Source: Bacteroidales bacterium (lineage in GTDB: Bacteria > Bacteroidota > Bacteroidia > Bacteroidales > Marinilabiliaceae). Taken from it: 64,000 bases of DNA. Both the position numbers and the translations under genes were made by a program. A model generated the notes under the pieces. The model saw only the letters and a list, made by a program, of their open reading frames with translations. It made no database searches and was not told where the DNA came from. Below, piece by piece: positions 34,066-42,515 of this stretch. The stretch is from assembly GCA_015061285.1 (NCBI GenBank), contig SUWW01000001.1, forward strand, positions 124,001-188,000, in the 5' to 3' direction. Positions within the stretch are counted from its first letter, which is position 1. Every line of letters begins with the position of its first letter.

Positions 34066-34908
34066 ATGAAGAGAAAACTACTTTTAGCAGCAATATCAAT
34101 TCTTTCAATAAATAGCTACGCGCAAAACTACGACCTCGTATGGTCGGATGAATTCGACACCGACGGACCATTAAACTCGCAGATATGGAACTTTGAAGAG
34201 GGTTTTGTGCGTAATCATGAAGCACAATGGTATCAGCGCGAGAATGCATACCAGAAAGATGGATTGCTCGTAATAGAATGCCGCAAAGAGACAAAGGAGA
34301 ACCCCAATTACGACCCAGATAGCGACGATTGGCGAAAGTATCGTAAGGAGATAGAATATACATCGGCCTGCGTGAAGACAAATGGGAAATATGAGTTTCT
34401 GTATGGTCGAATGGAGGTTCGCGCACGCATTCCCGTTGGTTATGGCGCTTGGCCCGCAATATGGACACTCGGAAGTTGGGCAGAATGGCCTTCGTGTGGC
34501 GAGATAGACATAATGGAGTTCTATCGCATCGACAACGTGGCTCACATACTTGCTAACGCCGCTTGGGGCAACGAAAAGCATTGGAGCGCCGAATGGAATT
34601 CAGTGAAAACACCTTTTCAGCATTTCATTGAAATAGATCCGTTTTGGGCATCGCGTTTCCATAAATGGTGCATGGATTGGGACGAGGATTACATACGTAT
34701 TTATCTCGACGGCGAGCTATTGAACGAAATTCCTCAATCGCAAACTGTTAACGGCAGCATAGGCAACTACGAATCGCCTTTTAGACATCCACAATACATA
34801 CTGCTCAATCTTGCTCTTGGCGGTGATAACGGCGGCGTCATTCTCGACTCGGCTATGCCTATGCGCTACGAGATTGACTACGTTCGTGTATATCAGAAAA
34901 GAGAGTAA
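34066..34908 (+). CDS. Secreted GH16 beta-glucanase
   Basis: From ATG 34066 the 280-residue protein has a signal peptide (residues 1-18, cleavage after SYA) and a single GH16 domain. The catalytic stretch is GEIDIMEF with nucleophile Glu146, Asp148 and acid/base Glu151, followed by the aromatic substrate-cleft residues typical of laminarinases and lichenases (GYGAWPAIWTLG before it). It should cleave beta-1,3 or mixed-linkage beta-glucans. The SusC/SusD operon lies downstream on the opposite strand, so the two probably serve one glycan system. An in-frame extension to 33970 overlaps the RecA-like gene and is rejected. Confidence 0.93.
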   Translation: MKRKLLLAAISILSINSYAQNYDLVWSDEFDTDGPLNSQIWNFEEGFVRNHEAQWYQRENAYQKDGLLVIECRKETKENPNYDPDSDDWRKYRKEIEYTSACVKTNGKYEFLYGRMEVRARIPVGYGAWPAIWTLGSWAEWPSCGEIDIMEFYRIDNVAHILANAAWGNEKHWSAEWNSVKTPFQHFIEIDPFWASRFHKWCMDWDEDYIRIYLDGELLNEIPQSQTVNGSIGNYESPFRHPQYILLNLALGGDNGGVILDSAMPMRYEIDYVRVYQKRE

Positions 34909-34923
34909 AAGCGGCTCTCAAAA

Positions 34924-36399
34924 TCAATCCACATTCAGGGCCTTCACTTGTATACGTTGGTCGGATAGCACACGACTATGAAGAGAGCGCACGTTTATCT
35001 CAACATGACGCGTGGTAAAGTCGGGTGCATTATAGGAATATAACGACTCGCGGTAGTAGTGAAGCGGTCTTCGCTGCGGCAAAAGGAAGGGCTTAGTAGC
35101 AACGCCATTGCCATCGACGCAAGAGAAATAGAGCAAACTATAGAGGTGATCTTCGCGTTTGCTGCCGAAGAGAAACCAATGCGAATCGCAACTCCAGTTG
35201 TGATATGCATCGGTCTCGACGCTATTCACTTCCGACATCAGACGTTGCTCTCCAGTCTGCAAATCGAGCATATAGAGGTCCGACTCTTGCCTATTGATGG
35301 GCGTAGTGCCATAGTCGGTTAGGCAATACATAATATAACGACCATCGTAGGAAGGGCGAGGCAAGCAGACACTTTTACCAAGTGCACGCGCATCGAGAAT
35401 GGTGTCTACTACAGCACCAAACGTAGCACTATCGGCATTGAAATCTATAGAACATAAGCTATAGCGCAACTTGTCGTATTCGGCAGGCATACGGCAGAGC
35501 GGCGCAGCACAGAAATATATTTTCTTGCCATCGGCAGAGAAGGCTGGCGTAGTCTGGAAATCGGGCGTTGAGAGTTGCGAGGGACATAGCAATTCGTTAG
35601 TCTCTACGTTCAACACAGCCACGTCCGACACTGCATCCCAAGGTTCTATGATTTTATCCTCGCCAACGTAGAAATTTTGAAATATACGGTTGAGAGAATA
35701 TGCACAATATTTACCATCGGGATGCCAATAGCCATAAGTGCAACTGCCTGGTGTTGTGGGAGTTTTAGTATTCAAATATGTATCCTTACCATTTGCACGA
35801 ACAAGCGTACAACCATGAGCGCCACGCACATGAACCGACAAAAAATCGGGATTTCCACGATTTGCATAATGACAATTCAAGCACTGACCATCGACAGCAG
35901 AAGCCTCTATGATAGGCTCTTCGTCGAAAGTGCTGAGGCAGCGCTGATAGATACCAATTTTGCTAAACGTCTCAAAGCCAGGCGCTATCTTGCGATACGT
36001 AACGCCATAATCGTTCAATGCATACGTACTCACATACATACTAAACTGCTGATATTTAAGCCATTTACCATCGGCTTTGGCAAAGACCTGAAACAAAATC
36101 GAGTCGCCAACATTTGCAGCAGTAAGTTCGTGCCAATCGTCAATATCAAAATCGATATAGCGGCCTCCTGATGTCAACATGCCAGATTTTGCGCCAGTTG
36201 CAACCACGAAGACACGCTCGACTTCGGCTGAATCGGCAACGACATCGAAATTCATTGGGGCTATTTCGGCGGGAATAGTCACTCCAATATAATCAGGGTA
36301 AATATTAGGCAAAGAATTGACTTCCAAGGCATTTTCTGGTTTTTGCACACATGCCGTAAGTATACCTAATATGCATAATATGGAGAACTTGTATTTCAT
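34924..36399 (-). CDS. Beta-propeller lipoprotein with a CxxCH motif
   Basis: Starting at the ATG at 36399 gives 491 residues beginning with a lipoprotein signal (ILCILGILTAC). The middle and C-terminal parts show repeated blades of the TolB/PD40 kind (GYWHPDGKYCAYS, PAFSADGKKIYFC, PSYDGRYIMY, WSCDSHWFLFGS). At about residue 170 there is CLNCH, a possible covalent heme site, preceded by GQ and in a Cys-rich protein. It follows the DUF6057 gene on the same strand. A longer frame starting at 36510 overlaps the DUF6057 stop as ATGA, but its 37 extra residues are encoded by simple repeats. Confidence 0.75.
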   Translation of the reverse strand: MKYKFSILCILGILTACVQKPENALEVNSLPNIYPDYIGVTIPAEIAPMNFDVVADSAEVERVFVVATGAKSGMLTSGGRYIDFDIDDWHELTAANVGDSILFQVFAKADGKWLKYQQFSMYVSTYALNDYGVTYRKIAPGFETFSKIGIYQRCLSTFDEEPIIEASAVDGQCLNCHYANRGNPDFLSVHVRGAHGCTLVRANGKDTYLNTKTPTTPGSCTYGYWHPDGKYCAYSLNRIFQNFYVGEDKIIEPWDAVSDVAVLNVETNELLCPSQLSTPDFQTTPAFSADGKKIYFCAAPLCRMPAEYDKLRYSLCSIDFNADSATFGAVVDTILDARALGKSVCLPRPSYDGRYIMYCLTDYGTTPINRQESDLYMLDLQTGEQRLMSEVNSVETDAYHNWSCDSHWFLFGSKREDHLYSLLYFSCVDGNGVATKPFLLPQRRPLHYYRESLYSYNAPDFTTRHVEINVRSLHSRVLSDQRIQVKALNVD

Positions 36400-36400
36400 A

Positions 36401-36505
36401 ATTGAAAGTTGAAAATTGAAAATTGAAAGTTGAAAGTTGAAAGTTGAAAATTCATAATTGAAAAACTCGTAACTCGTAATTCGTAACTCATAACTCGTAA
36501 CTATA
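36401..36505. repeat. Two adjoining short tandem-repeat tracts
   Basis: Bases 36401-36462 repeat TTGAAAGT/TTGAAAAT about six times, and 36466-36502 repeat the 8-9-base unit AACTCGTA/AACTCATA about five times. The tract fills the space between two co-directional genes. A related run (ATTGAAAATCGAAAATCG) occurs at 48650-48668. Confidence 0.85.
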
Positions 36506-36506
36506 T

Positions 36507-38303
36507 TCATCCTTCGCGCTCCGAACCACCTTGATGTTCGCCAATTGCGTCGGGCTGCATATTATGCGTTAGGTAGTAGAACCAATATGTATTGCCATAA
36601 CTTTCGCGCCAATGTTGAGGCTCATTGGGATGCTGCTGATATACACGCGCAAAAGACATCAGGCGCTGAGTTAGCGAGGGTGACAATTGGTATGGGAAAC
36701 CATCGAACGAGGAATGGCCGAGAGTCCAGAAAAACGCCAGCGCCTCTTGATGATGTATAGGAATAATCGTCTGATTATATTTATCGGCAGCAAAATGATA
36801 ATAGCCAGCAAAATTTTGCAACTGACCTTTGAGCAAGAGTGCTGCGCAGAAATAATTCCATGCTAAGAGATTGTTAGAGCCCTTCTGAACGGCCAACTGA
36901 CCAAACATCTTCTCTATCTCGCTATAATTATAGAGGAACTCGTTTTTGAAACGCAACCGGCGTTTCTCGCCCCAAATGCGATGCGCATCCACAAGTTCGT
37001 CATTACCGAGACAAGCTTCGGCACGCAGAGCCCAACTACGATAGAACAGGCTCTGTTTCAGCTTATTTATATACTTAGAAGCAGCTTTGTATTTATGATT
37101 TACAATAAGGCACTCAACCATTCGGCGCATGAAACGACCACTCTTGCGATTGTTGAGAATAGATTCTTGCAAATCGAAGTTGTAGCGAAAAGCCGAATTT
37201 ATCATACCAAGATGATAGAAAATCTCAGCTGTAGCAAGACATGTAGTATTGTTTCGCTCGTATGCTGCAACAAGGCTACCGATGTCGTTTTGATGAAAAT
37301 CGAACATGCGTTCGCCGAGGAGACCAAGCTTTGCAAGAGCCAAATTTGTGCATTGGAGGCTGAAATTGTCGCGCGGCTGAACGAGGTCGGCATAGTCGAC
37401 TATATCTTGCCAACGCTGGTTGCGCACAAGGTAATCGAAGCGAAAGACTTGAGCCTTATCGGCATCGTAATTAGCAGAGAACGAAGCTATTCCAGCTACT
37501 ATAGCAATACAGGTAGCTATAATTACAGACATTCGCGCCGACTTAATGCGCGCGCAATAGTCTATACCTATGCTGAGTAGAAATGCCACGAGCATAACGC
37601 ACCACTGCAAAGCAGGGAAAACGTTGGGCACACGATAGTAGTTGATGCCAGCAAAAATCTGTGCTGGCGCATATTGATTGAGGAACGGAACGCCAAACAC
37701 CACATACGGTAGCAGAGCAACCACCAAAAGCCACAATGCCATAAGCCACACACCATTGCGAACGCGCACAAACCAGCCAACTATAACTATAGCTGCAAAT
37801 AGAACCGATGCTGCGCCTAAAAGCCAATAGAGTGCTAAATATACCTCAACAAACAACACTCGAAGAGCTGCTGCTCCTGCCGTGATCTTTCTAAACAATT
37901 TCACCGACAAAAGAGACAGTGTCACTGCTACAGGGAACGACAACAACACATTTTCGTCGAGCAGATAGCCAGCCATCAACACCGATGGTAAAAACGACAA
38001 AACATACGTATGCAAATTGCGCTCACGCACCAAACTCCAGACTGCCAATTGCAGACCAACAAGCACAAGCGCAACAATAGCAGCTCCTGCGGCAGGCAAT
38101 ATGTAGAATTGTGTCAAAAATTCGCCTACATAGTCAGCCAAACCTCCGGCTACAGAGAATCGTTCTGCCGCATAGTCTGCTGAAAAGAGAAATAGTTGAT
38201 ATTGCTCTTGGTATGACAGAAATTCGGCATGTAGCAGCCAAAAAACAAACACCGCAATGGCGTATGCAGCCGACATACACACGTAAACATTCGATTTCTT
38301 CAT
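36507..38303 (-). CDS. DUF6057-family membrane protein
   Basis: The 598-residue protein has about ten hydrophobic segments in its first 280 residues and then a soluble, helical region of about 320 residues with TPR-like spacing (YHLGMINSAFRYNFDLQESI, FLYNYSEIEKMFGQLAV). The topology and the WRESYGNTYWFYYLTHN motif near the end match what I recall of DUF6057, a Bacteroidota family without known function. It sits between a DUF4369 lipoprotein and the propeller lipoprotein, all on the minus strand. Confidence 0.75.
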   Translation of the reverse strand: MKKSNVYVCMSAAYAIAVFVFWLLHAEFLSYQEQYQLFLFSADYAAERFSVAGGLADYVGEFLTQFYILPAAGAAIVALVLVGLQLAVWSLVRERNLHTYVLSFLPSVLMAGYLLDENVLLSFPVAVTLSLLSVKLFRKITAGAAALRVLFVEVYLALYWLLGAASVLFAAIVIVGWFVRVRNGVWLMALWLLVVALLPYVVFGVPFLNQYAPAQIFAGINYYRVPNVFPALQWCVMLVAFLLSIGIDYCARIKSARMSVIIATCIAIVAGIASFSANYDADKAQVFRFDYLVRNQRWQDIVDYADLVQPRDNFSLQCTNLALAKLGLLGERMFDFHQNDIGSLVAAYERNNTTCLATAEIFYHLGMINSAFRYNFDLQESILNNRKSGRFMRRMVECLIVNHKYKAASKYINKLKQSLFYRSWALRAEACLGNDELVDAHRIWGEKRRLRFKNEFLYNYSEIEKMFGQLAVQKGSNNLLAWNYFCAALLLKGQLQNFAGYYHFAADKYNQTIIPIHHQEALAFFWTLGHSSFDGFPYQLSPSLTQRLMSFARVYQQHPNEPQHWRESYGNTYWFYYLTHNMQPDAIGEHQGGSEREG

Positions 38304-38380
38304 ATTACATAGTGTTTTGTCTCAAATACTCATTCGTTTTCCCTTAGGTTTCAGGAAGTTGAAATAGGCGTTTTGACGTT

Positions 38381-38950
38381 TTATCTGTTGTATAACTGTT
38401 TCAAAAAGTCGTGCAAAGTGCCACTTTCAGCTTTGTCGACAAAGGTTTGAGCCTCAGTGCGACGCCACTTCATATATTGCATCATGGAATCGCGAAGTGC
38501 TGATGCGTAAGCCGTATCACCTTGGTGAATAAGGTATCGATAGTGCTGATTTTGCTCTACAAGCACCTTATTTGTCGACATCATAAATTCTTTATATCGC
38601 TGAAGCAGATCATTCTGACGTGTACCTCCGCCATAGCTAACCGTATCAATGCAAACCTTAATTGTACCAGGCTCGGTAACCACAAGAAGATTTTCAGTGC
38701 CATACCTAAAATGTGCTGCAATACGTATATCGCCCACATACTCACGATTGCCAATGAAACGGAATTTATGATCCTTGATGATAGTGGAATCGACGCCAAT
38801 TTGAGCCTTCACAGCACTATCGAGTGGCACAATGAAGACCCATTTACCTTCCAAACGTTCTTGGGGAACTTCTCCTTCGATGGTAAACGTGTTATGGTTG
38901 CTACACGAGAACATAACCAACGAAGACAATAAGAATAACAGTTTTTTCAT
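38381..38950 (-). CDS. DUF4369-type lipoprotein
   Basis: The 189-residue protein has a lipoprotein signal (LLFLLSSLVMFSC, Cys16) and then the DUF4369 pattern FTIEGEVPQERLEGKWVFIV...STIIKDHKFRFIG found at the N-terminus of many Bacteroidota thiol-disulfide exchange lipoproteins. The thioredoxin domain that often follows is absent; the C-terminal half is helical. It is the first gene of the downstream trio and is separated from the SusE/F-like gene by a terminator. Confidence 0.75.
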   Translation of the reverse strand: MKKLLFLLSSLVMFSCSNHNTFTIEGEVPQERLEGKWVFIVPLDSAVKAQIGVDSTIIKDHKFRFIGNREYVGDIRIAAHFRYGTENLLVVTEPGTIKVCIDTVSYGGGTRQNDLLQRYKEFMMSTNKVLVEQNQHYRYLIHQGDTAYASALRDSMMQYMKWRRTEAQTFVDKAESGTLHDFLKQLYNR

Positions 38951-39052
38951 TACAGATTTTATTTGATATGAAAGTGCTTTCGCAATACGAATTTCAACAT
39001 TTTTTCACAATTAGCCAACGCTCATAAGCATCAGTTTATGCCATTTCTAACT

Positions 39053-39090
39053 AAAAAGAAAAGACCGCACAAGAAAAACTTGCACGGTCT
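39053..39090 (-). terminator. Terminator at the end of the SusCD operon
   Basis: AGACCG/CGGTCT and CAAG/CTTG arms (39062-39073 and 39079-39090) form a stem with a two-base mismatch and an A5 loop. On the minus strand it is followed by TTTTCTTTTTAG, 89 bases after the last gene of the operon. Confidence 0.75.
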
Positions 39091-39178
39091 CACTTTTATG
39101 GAAACTAAAGTTTACACGTTACATACTTTATGTAAAGACGAACCTAAGGTATATTCGCGCAACATTTTGCACACTTAA

Positions 39179-40699
39179 TTATTCTTCCAAAGGTTTGAAG
39201 CTCCACCATGTAGTTTCACCCCATCCGCCAACTTCGGTTTCATAGTAGGTAAGTACTAACGAATTAGCAGATGCAGCAGAAATATTGAACGTATTTACCA
39301 GCTTACCTTTACCATTTATCATGAATGGGAATAGAATTGGATTATCGTTTCCTGCAGAATTTGGTTCTACCGATAGCGTGCCATAATATGCCCAAGTGCT
39401 GTAATCAGGATCGGTCAAAGTAACTTCACTCTTGATTATTTCCTCACCTTCAGGAGTGTACTTCGTAACATACATCTTACCTGATGTGCAATCAAATGTC
39501 ATATATGCACCTAACTTAGTTTCATCCTCATTTCCACTTCCACTATGGTTCATCTGTTTAGCAAAGTTGTTATCTGAGCCGTCCTCGTTTTTACCTGTTA
39601 ATGGATCACCAATAGGAGCAGTACCCCACCAAATTTGACTACCATCCCAAATACCACCAGAGTTACCGCCATTACCCCAGCAACGGCCAGAAGCATCGGT
39701 ACCCCAGGTCCATTTCTTTGCGCTATTATTAGACAAACTGTAGTAAGTATCAGTTGTACTAACAAAGCGCCACCATGTAGTTTCGCCCCATCCGCCAACT
39801 TCGGTTTCATAATATGTTAGAGTAAGTTCTTCTGGAGTGATTTGAGAAACATTGTACTCAGTAACAACTTTGCCTTTACCATTAATCATGTATGGCCAAA
39901 GAATATCACCATTGTCGGTATCCTTAGTGATAAGTTTTGCAACAATCCAATCTTCAGCCTTAGGATTGTAGTCGTTCAACTCATACTTACCCTCGTGCAA
40001 CTTTTTGCCTTCATTGTCGTACTTAATTACAGTTCCATTTTCATAGAACATCATATAAGCACCGTAGTTTTCTTCGCCAGTGAGCGTACCAACCTTTGAA
40101 TGCTGAAGTTGTTTTATGAAGTTGTTGTCCGAGCCATCTTCGTTCTTACCTGTTAATGGATCGCCGATAGGAGCAGTACCCCACCAGATAGCAGAGCCAT
40201 CCCAAACGCCACCTGAGTTACCAGCATTACCCCAGCAACGACCAGAAGCATCGGTACCCCACGTCCAACGCTTGCCATTCTCACTACAGAGCATACGGAG
40301 TTCTGGAGCAAGTTGCTGTGGAACTGATACTTTGATGGAGCGTTTAGTAGTAATGAAATCTTCGCCATTCATAATGTCGAAATAGAGGTCTACATCAGGC
40401 TCTTCGCCGCGAGCTTTGGTAAGAGTGAACGTACCACCGCTACCACAAGCCTTCTGTGATTTATTGCCGTTGGCATCTTTCACGTAGACCATCACATTGT
40501 TCTTGGCGCTAAAGGTGATGTAGTTACCATCAGAAGCCTCATTACCCTTCGCATCTTTTTGAATAATGGTAACGAAGTCGTCGGCATCTACTTCAGCCTG
40601 GCTCAAGTTGGTATATGACCAATCTTCCTCGTCCAATATGGGGTCGCAGGCAATAACTGCCAACGACGCCATAGAGAGCATAAATATTTTATTCTTCAT
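39179..40699 (-). CDS. SusE/SusF-like surface glycan-binding lipoprotein
   Basis: The 506-residue protein has a lipoprotein signal (MLSMASLAVIAC) and an N-terminal strand-rich domain of about 120 residues. It then has two copies of a domain of about 170-190 residues, each starting WTWGTDASGRCWGN-GNSGG and ending TYYETEVGGWGETTWW. The copies are very similar, also at DNA level in their first 55 codons. Many tryptophans suit aromatic stacking on sugars. It follows SusD by 22 bases, the place of SusE/SusF in such operons, so it probably holds polysaccharide at the cell surface. No family name can be given for the repeated domain. Confidence 0.75.
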   Translation of the reverse strand: MKNKIFMLSMASLAVIACDPILDEEDWSYTNLSQAEVDADDFVTIIQKDAKGNEASDGNYITFSAKNNVMVYVKDANGNKSQKACGSGGTFTLTKARGEEPDVDLYFDIMNGEDFITTKRSIKVSVPQQLAPELRMLCSENGKRWTWGTDASGRCWGNAGNSGGVWDGSAIWWGTAPIGDPLTGKNEDGSDNNFIKQLQHSKVGTLTGEENYGAYMMFYENGTVIKYDNEGKKLHEGKYELNDYNPKAEDWIVAKLITKDTDNGDILWPYMINGKGKVVTEYNVSQITPEELTLTYYETEVGGWGETTWWRFVSTTDTYYSLSNNSAKKWTWGTDASGRCWGNGGNSGGIWDGSQIWWGTAPIGDPLTGKNEDGSDNNFAKQMNHSGSGNEDETKLGAYMTFDCTSGKMYVTKYTPEGEEIIKSEVTLTDPDYSTWAYYGTLSVEPNSAGNDNPILFPFMINGKGKLVNTFNISAASANSLVLTYYETEVGGWGETTWWSFKPLEE

Positions 40700-40721
40700 T
40701 TTCGTTACTAATTATCATTGA

Positions 40722-42503
40722 TTAATAACCCTTATACTGATAATCAGACTGGTTAACCCAACCTGCATTTTGCGTCATATAATTAGATAGTGCAATCTGA
40801 GTATATGGTTTTGCAAATAGAGCTTGAGTAGCAACCAAACGTGCTTTCCACGAACCGCCGCCACCCAAGTGAGCCATAGGTATATCTGCTCCAGAACCAT
40901 CTTTTACGATAGCACCAGCTTCACCTTCGAGGCAGGTAGCAATGTAGCTCGTTTCGGTAATACTGCTGCCCGAGAAGCGACGCATATCACTCCAGCGCAA
41001 ACCTTCGCCTAAGAATTCCCAACGGCGCTCTGCCTTGAGGTTATCGAACGTAAGTGCTTTAGAGCCAAGACCTGCACGAGCACGAACCTTGTCGAATGAC
41101 GCTTGGTCGTTTGCAAGTTCGGCATACATCAAAAGCACATCGGCATAGCGGATAAGATAAACATCCTCGTAGTGCGAACCTTGCATGTTGTTTTCGTTAG
41201 AAGAGGTGAAGCTGTCGCTGATGTAACACCAGAACGTATCCCATGGTGTACCGTGTCCATCTTCCTTATTCTTCATACAAGTAACTGGCAAATACTTCTT
41301 CACAGCAAAACCGCCATCTTCGCAGTTATCGTCGAAATAGTATTTCTCAAGTTCTTTTTGACAATCGAGAATGGTAGCGTTAATACGTTTGTCGGTAGGT
41401 TCAGCCGCCTTCCACGCATCAACGGTATTTGGCGATGCAGGAGCCATACCCCAACCTTGACCGAATGGGAAGGTAGATTCACCACCATTGTTTGAGCAAC
41501 GCAAGCCCATGTAGAGGGTGAACTGGTTTGAATAACCCATTTGATTGTCGTATTTCCAACCTGCATAATTCATATACTGAATACCGAACATTTCCTCATC
41601 GTTGCCGTTTTTGAAGGTTTCGGTAACGTCTTTGGTATATTCATAGTCAGATGCTACCAATGAGTGAGAATACTGCCACAATGAACGGAAGTCGTCGAGA
41701 AGTTTGTAGACGCCACAATCTTTAGCGTCTTTCAAATAGTTAGCAACGGTAGCCTTGTTGAGTGTTGCATCTTTTATGCCTTCTTGGTCAGCAGGAATGG
41801 TAACGCTACAGTCGCCAGAGAGCATATCTGGTTGATTGCCATAAACGCCAGAATAGAAGAGGTAAGCGCGAGCAAGCATAGCTTCAGCGGCATACTTATT
41901 TACGTGACCAGAACTCTTAGTGCCAGCCATCAAGTTTGCTGCCGATTGGAAGTCTGCCATCACTTGAGGCATAACTACGGTAGCAGCATCGTCATCAGGT
42001 TTATCAACCACAGCAGAAGAGATCTGCATAGGTATGTTACCGAACATTTGGCAGAGCCAGAAATGATAGAAACCACGTAGGAAGTATGCCTCACCAACTG
42101 CTTGGTTACGTTTATCAGTACTGCTCCAAGGGAAGTTATCGAATGATTCAATAGCTACGTTGGTGCGATAGATGCCCTGATACATAACCTTCCAGAAAGC
42201 CTCATATTGGTCTACATTGTAGAGTGTGAGGTGCTCTATGGCCTTAGTTTCGTTATCGCTTGGGCAACCACCAGCAAGCTGGTCATCGGAAGCAATGTTC
42301 GAAGCCATAAAGTATGAAGTTAGAGGTGCTGCCGTTTGGTGGTTGAGCGATGCGTATGCAGCGGTCAACATTTGCGCAGCATCAGCTTCCGAAGTAGGGA
42401 AATTTGCTGTGTTAGAGAGTGTCATACTCTCGGTTTCGAGTGAGTCGTCGCATGACGCCAAAACCAAACCCGAAACAGCTGTCAATAGAATTAACTTTTT
42501 CAT
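40722..42503 (-). CDS. SusD/RagB-family outer-membrane glycan-binding lipoprotein
   Basis: The 593-residue protein has a lipoprotein signal (AVSGLVLASC, Cys18) and the SusD fold: an N-terminal TPR-like part (YASLNHQTAAP, GEAYFLRGFYHFWLCQMFG) and the C-terminal region with DVYLIRYADVLLMYAELAND and ERRWEFLGEGLRWSDMRRF. It forms the lid over the SusC barrel and helps take up oligosaccharides. It lies 12 bases after susC and 22 before the SusE/F-like gene, in one operon. Confidence 0.96.
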   Translation of the reverse strand: MKKLILLTAVSGLVLASCDDSLETESMTLSNTANFPTSEADAAQMLTAAYASLNHQTAAPLTSYFMASNIASDDQLAGGCPSDNETKAIEHLTLYNVDQYEAFWKVMYQGIYRTNVAIESFDNFPWSSTDKRNQAVGEAYFLRGFYHFWLCQMFGNIPMQISSAVVDKPDDDAATVVMPQVMADFQSAANLMAGTKSSGHVNKYAAEAMLARAYLFYSGVYGNQPDMLSGDCSVTIPADQEGIKDATLNKATVANYLKDAKDCGVYKLLDDFRSLWQYSHSLVASDYEYTKDVTETFKNGNDEEMFGIQYMNYAGWKYDNQMGYSNQFTLYMGLRCSNNGGESTFPFGQGWGMAPASPNTVDAWKAAEPTDKRINATILDCQKELEKYYFDDNCEDGGFAVKKYLPVTCMKNKEDGHGTPWDTFWCYISDSFTSSNENNMQGSHYEDVYLIRYADVLLMYAELANDQASFDKVRARAGLGSKALTFDNLKAERRWEFLGEGLRWSDMRRFSGSSITETSYIATCLEGEAGAIVKDGSGADIPMAHLGGGGSWKARLVATQALFAKPYTQIALSNYMTQNAGWVNQSDYQYKGY

Positions 42504-42515
42504 AAATGTTTGATT

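Noticed and set aside
34924..36399. Electron-transport cytochrome c
   Set aside because: A single CxxCH in a propeller lipoprotein without a cytochrome fold does not justify the name; it is reported only as a motif.
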